Below the pieces are notes generated by a model. That model saw only the letters and a program-made list of their open reading frames with translations, was not told where the DNA came from and did not search any database. From Luteimonas salinisoli (lineage in GTDB: Bacteria > Pseudomonadota > Gammaproteobacteria > Xanthomonadales > Xanthomonadaceae), in the NCBI RefSeq assembly GCF_013425525.1, contig NZ_JACCKA010000031.1, positions 1-64,000 on the forward strand: DNA of 64,000 nt. The letters are read 5' to 3'. Below are positions 33,548 through 42,566 of the stretch, piece by piece; within the stretch, counting starts at the first letter, position 1; each line of letters begins with the position of its first letter. A program made the translations under genes and the position numbers.

Positions 33548-35674
33548 ATGAGCCAGATCTACGGGGTCGACTCCCAGACCTACCACCGGCTTCCCGCCGA
33601 CGACCAGAACGCGATCCGGCAGTCCTGGCAACAGCGCCAGGACGAGGCGCCGGCGACCCCCGCGACATCGGACCAAGCCGCCCCCGAGGCTCCCCAGGCG
33701 CCGCCGCCGGCGGACCCGGCGCAGGCGACCACCGCGGAGGAGGCGGTGGCGGCGATCCACGCCATGCCGCTGCCGGACACCTCCGACCTGTCGCAACCGC
33801 CCCTGCGCAACCTGCCCGAGGCCGATCGGCAATCGATCGTCGATTCGCGCAACGCCAGCTTCAATCAGTCGCGCGCGGAAGCCGCCGAGGCGGCGCTCGA
33901 GCGGCTGGAGCCGCAGCGCAGCGACTTCGACGTCCTGCCCGGGGCTACGGCGGACCACGAATACCAGCAGGCGCGGCAGGCCTACGATTCGAGCCCCTAC
34001 GTGCAGGAGCTGGAGCGCATCGTCGAAGAGGCGACGACGGCGCCGAACGAGATCCCGGCCTACCTGGAGACAGGCACCTCCTCCTCGGACGTCAACGCCA
34101 TTCCGTTGCCGCAGGCCCGCGGTGCGCTGGCGATGCTCGGCATCGAGCTTCCGGAGAGCGCCACGCCGGAGCAGATCGCGGCCGGCTACGAGATTCTCGC
34201 CACCGTGCCGAACGACATCCTCGGGCCGCTGATCAATCCCGGCTACAGCGTCGGCTATTCCGCCGACCTGGGCGGGCTGGGAACGACCCAGTGGCTGCCG
34301 GTGCGCGGCGAGGCCACGGCGACGCTGGAGGGCGAGGTTTCCCTCTCCGAGGTGCGGACCGGTGTGGGCTTCGAGCAGACGCAGCGTTTCGAGGCCACGG
34401 TGGAGATCCGCGGCGAAGCCGGGGTGGACCTGGGCAAGACGCCGCTGCAGCGCATCTATGGCTGGGCCGAGCGGCTCGGTGCATTGCCCGATGGCGCGCG
34501 CGACCTGGCCAACAGCTCGCCGCTGCTGCGCGGGGTGATGAGAGGGCTGCCCGTTTCCGGCGAGTACCAGCAGTTCGCGGGCACGCGACTGAGCTACGAA
34601 GCCGTGGTCACGCCCGGGCAGGGCGCCGAACTGGACGGCGGCGAACTGAGCGCGCTGCCCAACCCGCTCGATCCGATGGGCATGCCCACGGGCACCTCGC
34701 TGCTGATCCGCGGCCAGTCGCTGGAGGGCTCGTCCTTCGAGGCCAACTACAAGGCCTTCACCCTCGGCAGCACCCACACCGAGCTGTCGGGGCTCGGCTT
34801 CGGCGTCACCCGGCAGGAGGGCTCGATCGTGGAGGTCTACGCAGGCCCGGTGGACACGGTCGAGAACGAAATGTTCTTCGGCATCGGCCGCCAGGGCGTG
34901 GCCGCGATCGGCATCGGTTCGGAGTACAGCAGCGAGACGCGCGAGATGGAGGTCGCCAGGATCGACCTGTCCACCGCGGAAGGCCAGGCCGCCTACCAGG
35001 AATTCATCACCAGCGGCCGCGTGCCCGACTGGGCGCCGCCGGGCGTGCCGCAGTCTGGCACCACCAGCATCTACGACGGCGAACATGCGAGCTTCATCGG
35101 CATCCAGCTCGGTGGCCTGGATATCAGCACGGGCGGCGAGAGCCAGATCAGCGTCCGCGACACCAGCTGGGACGACGGCACGATCGATCGCCAGCTCACC
35201 TACAGCAACTCGGGTGGCCTGACCACCGACGTGCGGTTCCAGGTGGCGGCGAACGGCGAGCCCGACTTCGACCAGGCGCAGTGGACCGTGGTGCGCGCCG
35301 ACCTCGACCCGGTGCTGGCCTCCTATCTCGAGGCGTCCTACGACGGTGCAGCCGGCAACCGCGAGCTGGACGGCGACCACCACGTGCAGATGACCTTCAC
35401 CACCGACGAGCTGATGGCGATGCACGAACGCGGGCGCGCGTCGGTGCTCGAGGGCCAGGGCCAGGAGAAGCTCGACAACCTCGATGCCGGCATCGAGACC
35501 CCGTGGTGGTCGTCCACCGACGAACGCCTGGCCGTGGCCACCACCCCGGACGAGGTCTTCGCCATCCTCTCCGACGACGTCCATGGCGGCGCCGTGATCG
35601 AAGATCTGCTGGCGCTGAGCATCACGTCCGGCGAGCCCACCACCGGCACCTTCCGGATGGAGCCGGCCGGCTGA
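33548..35674 (+). CDS. Large protein of unknown function, 708 residues
   Basis: There is no signal peptide or TM segment. Residues 1-60 are hydrophilic, and 33-62 are low-complexity Pro/Ala/Gln (APATPATSDQAAPEAPQAPP). Residues about 95-200 are helical. From about 230 the sequence becomes beta-rich (ADLGGLGTTQWLPVRGEATA, VGFEQTQRFEATVEIRGEAG), with further strand-rich blocks to about 600 and a short acidic tail. The disordered head plus beta-rich body resembles proteins exported without a Sec signal, such as type IV or VI secretion cargo, but no known motif is present. A GGGTTTACCC palindrome (33471-33480) lies 67 bases upstream of the start. I cannot assign a family. Confidence 0.7.
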   Translation: MSQIYGVDSQTYHRLPADDQNAIRQSWQQRQDEAPATPATSDQAAPEAPQAPPPADPAQATTAEEAVAAIHAMPLPDTSDLSQPPLRNLPEADRQSIVDSRNASFNQSRAEAAEAALERLEPQRSDFDVLPGATADHEYQQARQAYDSSPYVQELERIVEEATTAPNEIPAYLETGTSSSDVNAIPLPQARGALAMLGIELPESATPEQIAAGYEILATVPNDILGPLINPGYSVGYSADLGGLGTTQWLPVRGEATATLEGEVSLSEVRTGVGFEQTQRFEATVEIRGEAGVDLGKTPLQRIYGWAERLGALPDGARDLANSSPLLRGVMRGLPVSGEYQQFAGTRLSYEAVVTPGQGAELDGGELSALPNPLDPMGMPTGTSLLIRGQSLEGSSFEANYKAFTLGSTHTELSGLGFGVTRQEGSIVEVYAGPVDTVENEMFFGIGRQGVAAIGIGSEYSSETREMEVARIDLSTAEGQAAYQEFITSGRVPDWAPPGVPQSGTTSIYDGEHASFIGIQLGGLDISTGGESQISVRDTSWDDGTIDRQLTYSNSGGLTTDVRFQVAANGEPDFDQAQWTVVRADLDPVLASYLEASYDGAAGNRELDGDHHVQMTFTTDELMAMHERGRASVLEGQGQEKLDNLDAGIETPWWSSTDERLAVATTPDEVFAILSDDVHGGAVIEDLLALSITSGEPTTGTFRMEPAG

Positions 35675-35866
35675 CGAAAGTACGGATGCAGCGTCGAGTG
35701 GCGCCCGCTCGAACGCGCCGCGTCCTGCTGGTGCCGGCGGTCCCGCGACAAGATGGGCCCGGGACGGGACGGCCCGATCATCTAGCGTGGCGGACCTCGC
35801 GCGGGTATTCGCGCCGCCGGCGCCCGGGCTTTGGCAGAATGGAGCGCCGAGCCAGGAGCCGCGCCG

Positions 35867-36724
35867 TTGACCAGGATGATGATCGTCGCGTGGATGTGCC
35901 TGCTGCCGCTTGCGGCGTCGCGAGCCGCCGGCCCCGAGCTCGTCCGGGACGATAACGGAGCCGCCGCCGCGACGGAGGCGCCGCTGCCGTTCCCGTGGCC
36001 AGAAGCCCGCCGCGCGGCGGTCAGCCTGGCCTACGACGATGCACTGGATTCGCAGCTGGACAACGCACTCCCGGCGCTCGACCGGTACGGTTTCAAGGCC
36101 ACCTTCTACCTGACCCTGGCCAGCGACGCGGTCGCGCGGCGCATGGCCGAATGGCGTGCGGCGGCCGCCAGCGGCCACGAGCTCGGCAACCACAGCCTGT
36201 TCCATCAGTGCTCCGGTTCCGCGCCGGACCGCGCCTGGGTGGCGCCCGAGCGCGACCTGGATGCGACCAGCGCAGGGCAGATGCGCGATCAGGTCCTGCT
36301 GGCCAACGTCGCGCTGCAGGCGCTCGACGGGCGCAGCCGGCGCACCTTCACTGCGCCCTGCGGCGAGACGCTGGCCGGCGACGGCGACTACGCCGCCCTG
36401 GTGGCGCCGGCGTTCGTCGCCACCAAGCGGGGCATCGGGCCGGTGACGGACATGGCAACGCTCGATCCGGATGCGGTCCCGGTGGACGCTCCGGTGGGCG
36501 TCGCCGGCAGCGAATTGATCGCCCGGGTGGAGCAGGCCGCACGCGTGGGCGGCATGGTCAACTTCACCTTCCACGGCATCGGCGGCGACCATCTCGCAGT
36601 GTCGACGCGGGCGCACGACGAGCTGCTGGAGCACCTGGCGGCGCATCCCGACATCTACTGGGTCGACACCTTCCTCGAGATCATGACCCACGTACGCGAC
36701 GTTCGGACGCGGCCGGTCGACTAG
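35867..36724 (+). CDS. Polysaccharide deacetylase (NodB homology domain), exported
   Basis: This 285-residue protein has a signal peptide (VAWMCLLPLAASRAAG). The NodB domain motif 1 is AVSLAYDDALDSQLD (paired Asp), motif 2 is HELGNHSLFHQC (H-x3-H metal ligands), and motif 3 lies around FTAPCGET. The end FTFHGIGGDHLAVS carries the last catalytic His. It removes acetyl groups from an N- or O-acetylated glycan in the envelope. TTG 35867 is preferred as start because AGGAG lies nine bases before it; ATG 35876 is the alternative. Confidence 0.85.
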   Translation: MTRMMIVAWMCLLPLAASRAAGPELVRDDNGAAAATEAPLPFPWPEARRAAVSLAYDDALDSQLDNALPALDRYGFKATFYLTLASDAVARRMAEWRAAAASGHELGNHSLFHQCSGSAPDRAWVAPERDLDATSAGQMRDQVLLANVALQALDGRSRRTFTAPCGETLAGDGDYAALVAPAFVATKRGIGPVTDMATLDPDAVPVDAPVGVAGSELIARVEQAARVGGMVNFTFHGIGGDHLAVSTRAHDELLEHLAAHPDIYWVDTFLEIMTHVRDVRTRPVD

Positions 36725-36778
36725 GCGGATCGTCCCGGACCCTCGCGGGCCCCGCCCAGGAGGCGTCCGGTCGCGGCG

Positions 36779-38026
36779 TCAGTGGCCGGACGGCGCCTGC
36801 GGCTGCGGCGTGTCCAGCCCAAGCCTGCGCGCCAGCCAGCCGAGCGTGGGGCCCTGGATCACGCTGGAGAGCAGCACCACGAAGAATACGATGTTGAAGA
36901 TGGACTGCGCGCCCGGCACCCCGGCGACGATCGGGAACGTCGCGAGCACGATCGGCACCGCGCCGCGCAGCCCGGCCCACGACACGAACAGTTTGGAGCG
37001 CCAGCCGTAGCGCCGGAACGGCGCCAGGCACAGGAACACGCTGAGCGGCCGCGCCACGAACATCAGCACGGCGGTGATCGCCAGGCCGGGGCCCAGCACC
37101 TCCACCAGTTCGCTGGGGAACACCAGCAACCCCAGGGTGAGGAACATCAGCACCTGTGCCAGCCAGGCCAAGCCGTCCTGGAACATGGCGATCGTGCGCC
37201 GCGACGGAAATTCGCGCGCCCCCGCCACGATGCCTGCCATGTACGCAGCCAGGAAGCCATTGCCCTGCAGCAGCCCGGCCAGCCCGTAGGACAGCAGCGC
37301 TGCGGCGATGGACACCACCAGCGCCAGGCCGCCCACGCGCAGCCGCGCGCGGCGCAGCAGCGCCGGGAAGCCCACGCCGATCGCGTAGCCGACCAGCGCC
37401 CCCACCGCCATCTGCACGCCGAACGCCGGCACCAGCGCGAGCGGCGACGTCTCCGGCACCGCGATCAGCAGCAGCGCGGCGCCGACCAGGAAGATCGCCA
37501 TCGGGTCGTTGGAGCCGGACTCCACCTCGATCACGCCCTTGAGTTCGTCGCGCAGCGGCATGTTGCGCGAGCGCATGATCGCGAACACCGCGGCGGCATC
37601 GGTGGAGGCGACGACCGAGCCCAGCAGGAAGCCCTGCAGCGGGGTGAAGCCGAGCAGCCACATCGCCGCCACCGTCACCACCGCCGCGCTGACGATCACC
37701 CCGGCGGTGGCCAGCAGCAATGCCGGCACAGCGCCGCCGCGCACCTCGCGCCAGATCGTGTCCAGCCCGCCGGAGAACAGGATGAACACCAGGCTCAGCA
37801 CGCCGATGCCCTGCGCCAGGCCGACGTTCTCGAACGAGATCCCGCCCAGTCCCTCCGAGCCGGCGAGCATGCCCAGCAGCATGAAGCCGATCAGCGCGGG
37901 CAGCCCGAAGCGGCTGGAGAGGCTGCCCGCCAGCACGGTGAGCACCAGCAGCAGGCCGATGCCGAAGAAGACCAGTTCGGACGAGTAGCCGGGCAAGATG
38001 GGTGGCCTCGGGAGACGGCGGCTCAT
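36779..38026 (-). CDS. Cation/proton antiporter (CPA1/CPA2, NhaP2-like)
   Basis: This 415-residue inner-membrane protein has about 12-13 helices and the monovalent cation/proton antiporter core. It has a hydrophobic N-terminus (LVFFGIGLLLVLTVLAGSLS), GFMLLGMLAGSEGLGG, and ASTDAAAVFAIMR. The ion-site region is ELKGVIEVESGSNDPMAIFL with the Ser-x-NDP motif. It lacks the C-terminal TrkA-C/CorC regulatory domain of full-length NhaP2 (about 575 residues). It likely exchanges K+ or Na+ for H+. The start at 38026 is the first Met before the first helix; its ribosome site is weak. Confidence 0.87.
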   Translation of the reverse strand: MSRRLPRPPILPGYSSELVFFGIGLLLVLTVLAGSLSSRFGLPALIGFMLLGMLAGSEGLGGISFENVGLAQGIGVLSLVFILFSGGLDTIWREVRGGAVPALLLATAGVIVSAAVVTVAAMWLLGFTPLQGFLLGSVVASTDAAAVFAIMRSRNMPLRDELKGVIEVESGSNDPMAIFLVGAALLLIAVPETSPLALVPAFGVQMAVGALVGYAIGVGFPALLRRARLRVGGLALVVSIAAALLSYGLAGLLQGNGFLAAYMAGIVAGAREFPSRRTIAMFQDGLAWLAQVLMFLTLGLLVFPSELVEVLGPGLAITAVLMFVARPLSVFLCLAPFRRYGWRSKLFVSWAGLRGAVPIVLATFPIVAGVPGAQSIFNIVFFVVLLSSVIQGPTLGWLARRLGLDTPQPQAPSGH

Positions 38027-38100
38027 GGTACCCGAGCGCCGCCGCGCCTCCGCGCAGGCGATGGAACGAAGTGAACCGGGCCCGGTCCGCGGGCCCGGGG

Positions 38101-41100
38101 TCAGGAACGGAGCGAATGCTGCCGTCCGGTGCTGCGACCGGCCGAGAGCAGCGCGCCCAGGGGCTGAGGGCGGCCGAGCAGGTAGCCCTGGCCGCGGTCG
38201 CAGCCGTTGGCACGCAGCCACTCGAGCTGCGTGCGCTTTTCGATGCCCTCGGCGGTGACGTGCAGGCCGAACAGTTCGGCGAGCGAGATGATCGACCTGC
38301 AGATCGCGGCGTTGGCGCTGTCGCGCTCGACGTCGTCCACGAAGGTACGGTCGATCTTGAGGATATGGGCCGGAAGCCTGCGCAGGTAGGCGAGGTTGGA
38401 ATAGCCGGTGCCGAAGTCGTCGATGGCGATCAGCACGCCCAGCCCGCGCAGCCGTGCGAGGACGTCGATGACCTGCTCCGGGTCGCTCATCACCACGCTT
38501 TCGGTGATCTCGATCTCCAGAGCGTCCGGGGGCAGGTCCATCTCGTCGAGCGCGGCCTGTACGTCGGCGACCAGGTCGCTGCGTCCGAACTGGCTGGCGG
38601 AAACGTTCACCGCGATCGGCAGCGGCGGATGCCCCGCGGCCAGGAACGCGTGGTAGGCGCGCGCGGCCTCGCGCAACACCCAGCGGCCCAGCGGCACGAT
38701 CAGCGTGCTGTCCTCGCACAGCGGGATGAACTCGTTCGGCGGGATGAAGCCGCCGTCGGCCTGCGGCCAGCGGATCAGCGCCTCGTAGGCGGCGACGCGG
38801 CCGCTGGCCAGGTCGTGGATGGGCTGGAAGTACAGGACGAACTCGCCGTGCTCGATCGCCTGGTGAAGGCGCGCGAGCAGTCCGAGCCGCGCCGAGGCCC
38901 GGCGGCCCAGTTCGGCGCTGTAGCGCATGCCTTCCGGCGTGGCGTGGTGCTGCACGTTGTGCGCGGCCAGGCCGGCGTTGCGGATCAGCTCCTCGGCGCT
39001 GGCGCCGTCTTCCGGGTACAGCGCGAGACCGAAGCCGGCGTCGAGGTAGTGGGGGGCGTTCGCGGCCCAGACCGGCTCGCGCAGCGCCGCGGCGAGCGCG
39101 CTCACCGTGGCGTGCCCTTCGCCGTCGCCGGCGCGGGGAGACATCGCCACGATCAGCTCGGGACCCTGCAGCCTGGCCACCAGGTCCTGATCGCCGAGCA
39201 CCCGCAGCACGCGCTCGGTCGCCTGGACCAGGACCTCGTCGCCGATCGCGCCGCCGAGGCTGTCGCCGATCATCGCCAGGCGCTGCAGCACCACGCGGGC
39301 GATCACCATCCTCTCGCCTCCGGCACCGGCACCGGCGGCGATGCGGTCGCCCAGCCGTTGCCGGAAATAGCTCTCGTTGGGCAGGCCGGTCAGGGTGTCG
39401 TGGGTGGCGCGGTAGGTCAGCTTGCGCTGGATCTGTTGGCGCTCGCTGATGTCCTCGGCCAGCACCAGGCGCGCCCGGCGGCCGTCGAAGTCGATGTCGG
39501 CGGCGTGGATGCGCACCTCAAGCAACGAGCCGTCCTTGCGGCAATGCGTCCACACCCGCGGCACGTGGTCGCCGGCGCCGGTCTTGGCGACGTCGGCGCG
39601 CAGGCGCGCGGCATCCTCCGGAGGGCGGATGTCGAGCAGGGTCATGTGCCGAAACTCTTCGCGCGAGTAACCATAGCTGCGGATCGCCGCGTCGTTGACC
39701 TCGAGAAAGCGCAGGCTGGACACCTCGTACACCCAGAACGGCAGCGGGTTGCGGTCGAACAGCAGGCGGAACTGGCGCTCGGCGTCCAGCAGGCGCTGCT
39801 GGTTGCGCACGCGCTCGGTGACGTCGAGCACCACGCCGCTGGTGCGGGTGCCGCTGCCGGCGGTGACGACCTGCGCGCCCTGCGCCGAGAGGTGCCGGGT
39901 CTGGCCGTCGGGCATCGATACCCGGTAGTCGATCGACATCTCGCCGCCCTGCAGGCGGATCCGCTCGACCCAGTCGCGCATGGCCTGGCGATCGTCGGGA
40001 TGCATGCGCTGGAAGAAGTGCTCGAGGCCCAGGCCGGGCGTGTCCGGTGCCAGGCCGTACAGGCGCGGCACCTCGTCGGTCCACCAGATCTCGCCGTCGC
40101 GGCGGATTCCCCAGGCCCCCATGTGCCCGGCGCGCTGGGCCACCGACAGCAGCTCGGCGCCTTGCTGGAGCTGGCGGAGCAGGGCGTCCTGGCGGTCCTC
40201 GGCGCGGCGGATGGTGCGCAGCAGCTGCGCCAGGCCGGCCCAGTACAGCGTGAACAGGACCGCGGCCACGCCCGCGGTGAAGTACCAGGGCAGCAGAACG
40301 TCCGCGCGCGGCAGGCCGGTGCCCAGATACAGCGGGTAGGCCTGCAGGGCGGTGAACGCCCGGATCCGGTCGACCCCGTCGAAGGTGTTGACGTTGCGCT
40401 CGACCGAGCGAGCCACGCCGCCGGCGATGCGTTCCGCGATCGCCGGATCCTCGTAGCGGGTGCCGACGAACGCTTCGGGGTCCCGGGTACGGGCCAGCAC
40501 CTTGCGTTCGGCGTCGAGCAGGGTGATCAGGCTGCGCTGGCCCGCCTCCAGCCGCTCCAGCGGCAGCTGCAGCGCCGACAGGTCGAGCAGCGCGAGCACG
40601 CCCCCGGGCCGTTGTCCCGGGAACGGCACGGCCAGCGGCAGCGCCCACGTGCCGTCCGCGCTCCTGTGCAGCGTCCCCAGGCGCATGTCCTCGCCCGGTC
40701 GGCGGATCGCGGCGCCGGCCCAGTCCAGCAGCTCGGCGGCGACCCCTTCCGCCCCATGCGCTCGGCCCGCATCGTCGAGCACGGTGATGGCATGCAGTTC
40801 GTCGGTCGCGGTCGCGGCGATGGCCGGAGCGTGCGCCGTGCCCGTGGCGTCGCCGGCATGCGCGGCCGCTTCGCGGGCGACGACCCGCAGCACCTGCTCC
40901 TGGGCGTGGAGCGTCTCGTGGACGAGGCCCTCGGCGCCGCGGGCGACGGTCCCGACGTGGCCATGCGCCACGGCGATGCGCGAGGCGCGGTCGTGGGCCA
41001 GGAACGCCGCCAGGGCCAGCCCCAGAAGCACCCCCAGGGCGATGCCGAAGCGGCGCGTGATGCGGGCCGAGAGTCCCGACAGCAATCGCTCGCGTCTGCT

Positions 41101-41220
41101 GGCTGTCTTGGCCGTAATTCCCCCTCTCCCTGTCGACGCCCGGTAGCGGCCGATGGGCGCCCGCGCCCAGTCTGCCCCGCCGGGCGGCGTTCGTGGAGTG
41201 ACGGCGTCCACATCGCGCAT
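38101..41220 (-). CDS. PAS-GGDEF-EAL membrane protein, probable c-di-GMP phosphodiesterase
   Basis: This protein of about 1039 residues has TM1 (about 58-75), a periplasmic sensor region to about 310 and TM2 (313-335). Two PAS domains, a GGDEF-type domain and a C-terminal EAL domain follow. The GGDEF motif is ruined (LQGPELIV), so it cannot make c-di-GMP. The EAL site is complete: AYEALIRW, NVSASQF, EIEITESVV, AIDDFGTGYS, LKIDRTFV, TAEGIE. It probably degrades c-di-GMP in response to a periplasmic or redox cue. ATG 41220 gives a long N-terminus; a start nearer TM1, such as TTG before LSGLSAR, is possible. Confidence 0.87.
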   Translation of the reverse strand: MRDVDAVTPRTPPGGADWARAPIGRYRASTGRGGITAKTASRRERLLSGLSARITRRFGIALGVLLGLALAAFLAHDRASRIAVAHGHVGTVARGAEGLVHETLHAQEQVLRVVAREAAAHAGDATGTAHAPAIAATATDELHAITVLDDAGRAHGAEGVAAELLDWAGAAIRRPGEDMRLGTLHRSADGTWALPLAVPFPGQRPGGVLALLDLSALQLPLERLEAGQRSLITLLDAERKVLARTRDPEAFVGTRYEDPAIAERIAGGVARSVERNVNTFDGVDRIRAFTALQAYPLYLGTGLPRADVLLPWYFTAGVAAVLFTLYWAGLAQLLRTIRRAEDRQDALLRQLQQGAELLSVAQRAGHMGAWGIRRDGEIWWTDEVPRLYGLAPDTPGLGLEHFFQRMHPDDRQAMRDWVERIRLQGGEMSIDYRVSMPDGQTRHLSAQGAQVVTAGSGTRTSGVVLDVTERVRNQQRLLDAERQFRLLFDRNPLPFWVYEVSSLRFLEVNDAAIRSYGYSREEFRHMTLLDIRPPEDAARLRADVAKTGAGDHVPRVWTHCRKDGSLLEVRIHAADIDFDGRRARLVLAEDISERQQIQRKLTYRATHDTLTGLPNESYFRQRLGDRIAAGAGAGGERMVIARVVLQRLAMIGDSLGGAIGDEVLVQATERVLRVLGDQDLVARLQGPELIVAMSPRAGDGEGHATVSALAAALREPVWAANAPHYLDAGFGLALYPEDGASAEELIRNAGLAAHNVQHHATPEGMRYSAELGRRASARLGLLARLHQAIEHGEFVLYFQPIHDLASGRVAAYEALIRWPQADGGFIPPNEFIPLCEDSTLIVPLGRWVLREAARAYHAFLAAGHPPLPIAVNVSASQFGRSDLVADVQAALDEMDLPPDALEIEITESVVMSDPEQVIDVLARLRGLGVLIAIDDFGTGYSNLAYLRRLPAHILKIDRTFVDDVERDSANAAICRSIISLAELFGLHVTAEGIEKRTQLEWLRANGCDRGQGYLLGRPQPLGALLSAGRSTGRQHSLRS

Positions 41221-41446
41221 CCGGCTCGTATCGGATCTTGCGCAGCCGGCAAGGAACGTCCCGTGAAAACGCCGTGGCGATGCCATCCCCGCAGGCGTTT
41301 CGCGGGTCCGGGGGCTGCGGCGCGGCGGCGCACGGCCCGCATCGCGCACCTCCTGTCCGCCACGCGGACCGGCGCGCTCGCGGTGTCGCTGGCGCGCTCG
41401 ATCGCGTCGCGCGCGGGACCTGTCCCGGCCCGCGCATCGTGGTGCG

Positions 41447-42544
41447 TCAGCGCCGCGCGACCGCGTCCGCGCGATCCTGCACCACCACCGCCTGGCCCGG
41501 CTGCACGCGCTCTCCGCCGCGGACGATCAGCCGGTCCCCCGGTGCGAGCGCACCGGAGACCTCGACCAGGTCGTCCAGCTGCGATCCGGTCTCCACGGCG
41601 ACGCGCTCGGCGCGCTCGGCGGCATCCACGCGCAGCACGTAGTCCCCCTCGCGGCGCAGAATCACCGCGTCGCGCGGCACCGCCAGCACCTCGCGCGCGG
41701 CGGCGCCGGGCAGGCCGACATCCACGGCGCTGCCGACCGGGAACCGCGGCGCGTCGAGGACGATGCGCAGCTCCAGCTGGCGCGAATTCTCGTCGCCGAT
41801 GGGCACCACGGCGCCGACCGGATGTTCGCGGTCGCCGTCGGCCGAACGCACCGTCACCGGCGTACCCACCGCCAGATGCCGGGCCAGTTCGACCGGCGCG
41901 CGCACCCGCACCTCCAGGTCGGCGGTGTCCACCAGGCGCGCCACGGTGGCGCCGGCCGCCAGGTATTCGCCGGCCTGCGCGTGGCGTTCGGCCACGGTGC
42001 CGGGGAACGGCGCGCGCACCACCATCCGCTCGCGCTGGTGGCTGATCTGCGCCAGCAGCGCGCGCGCGCGCGCCAGTTCCTGCGCCAGCACGTCGCGGTC
42101 GGCCTGCAGCTGATCGTGCTGCGCGCGGGCGATGTCCTGGCGCGCGGCGAGCCGTGCGTAGCGCGCTTCCTGGCGCGTGGCTAGGTCCAGCTGGGCACGG
42201 ATGCGGCCCGCCTCGGCGGCCGCCTCCTGCTCGCGCAGGCGCAGCCCGGTGTCGTCCAGCACCGCCAGGGCATCGCCCGCGCGCAGCGCCTGTCCGATCT
42301 CTGCGACGCGCACCACGCGGCCGCCTGACTCGCCGGCGACCTGCGCGTCCCGGCGGCTGATGACGCTGCCCGGTGCCCAGTGCCGCGGCGCGAACGTGGC
42401 GGTGCGCACGGGCGAGACGTCGACGGTCGCCGGCGCCGGGGCCGGCGCGGGCGTCGCACCGGCATCGACGCCGCGGTCGAACAGGAACGGCGCGGCCGCG
42501 GCGGCGACCGCGATCGCGATCAGGAGCTTGGGCAGGGTTCGCAT
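41447..42544 (-). CDS. RND efflux periplasmic adaptor subunit
   Basis: This 365-residue membrane-fusion protein has an N-terminal hydrophobic anchor (LLIAIAVAAAAAPFLF). The barrel-sandwich half-motifs are present (VISRRDAQVAGESGGRV; VRAPFPGTVAERHAQAGEYL). A helical hairpin spans about residues 95-165 (REQEAAAEAGRIRAQLDLAT), followed by beta-barrel and membrane-proximal domains. It links the inner-membrane pump to an outer-membrane channel. It lies 22 bases downstream of the pump gene at 42567-45644, after GAGGA. No TolC-like gene is nearby, so a shared channel must be used. Confidence 0.9.
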   Translation of the reverse strand: MRTLPKLLIAIAVAAAAAPFLFDRGVDAGATPAPAPAPATVDVSPVRTATFAPRHWAPGSVISRRDAQVAGESGGRVVRVAEIGQALRAGDALAVLDDTGLRLREQEAAAEAGRIRAQLDLATRQEARYARLAARQDIARAQHDQLQADRDVLAQELARARALLAQISHQRERMVVRAPFPGTVAERHAQAGEYLAAGATVARLVDTADLEVRVRAPVELARHLAVGTPVTVRSADGDREHPVGAVVPIGDENSRQLELRIVLDAPRFPVGSAVDVGLPGAAAREVLAVPRDAVILRREGDYVLRVDAAERAERVAVETGSQLDDLVEVSGALAPGDRLIVRGGERVQPGQAVVVQDRADAVARR

Positions 42545-42566
42545 GGGGGGAATCCTCGCTTGGGGG

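Noticed and set aside
32945-36691. A 1248-codon minus-strand frame over the unknown 708-residue gene and the deacetylase
   Set aside because: Both plus-strand genes have signal peptides or domain motifs and good starts. The antisense frame has only His/Arg/Gly-rich composition.
38002-42045. A 1347-codon open frame on the plus strand over the EAL protein and adaptor genes
   Set aside because: It spans two real minus-strand genes and reads as repetitive Gly/Arg/Gln-rich protein without domains. It is an artefact of high GC.
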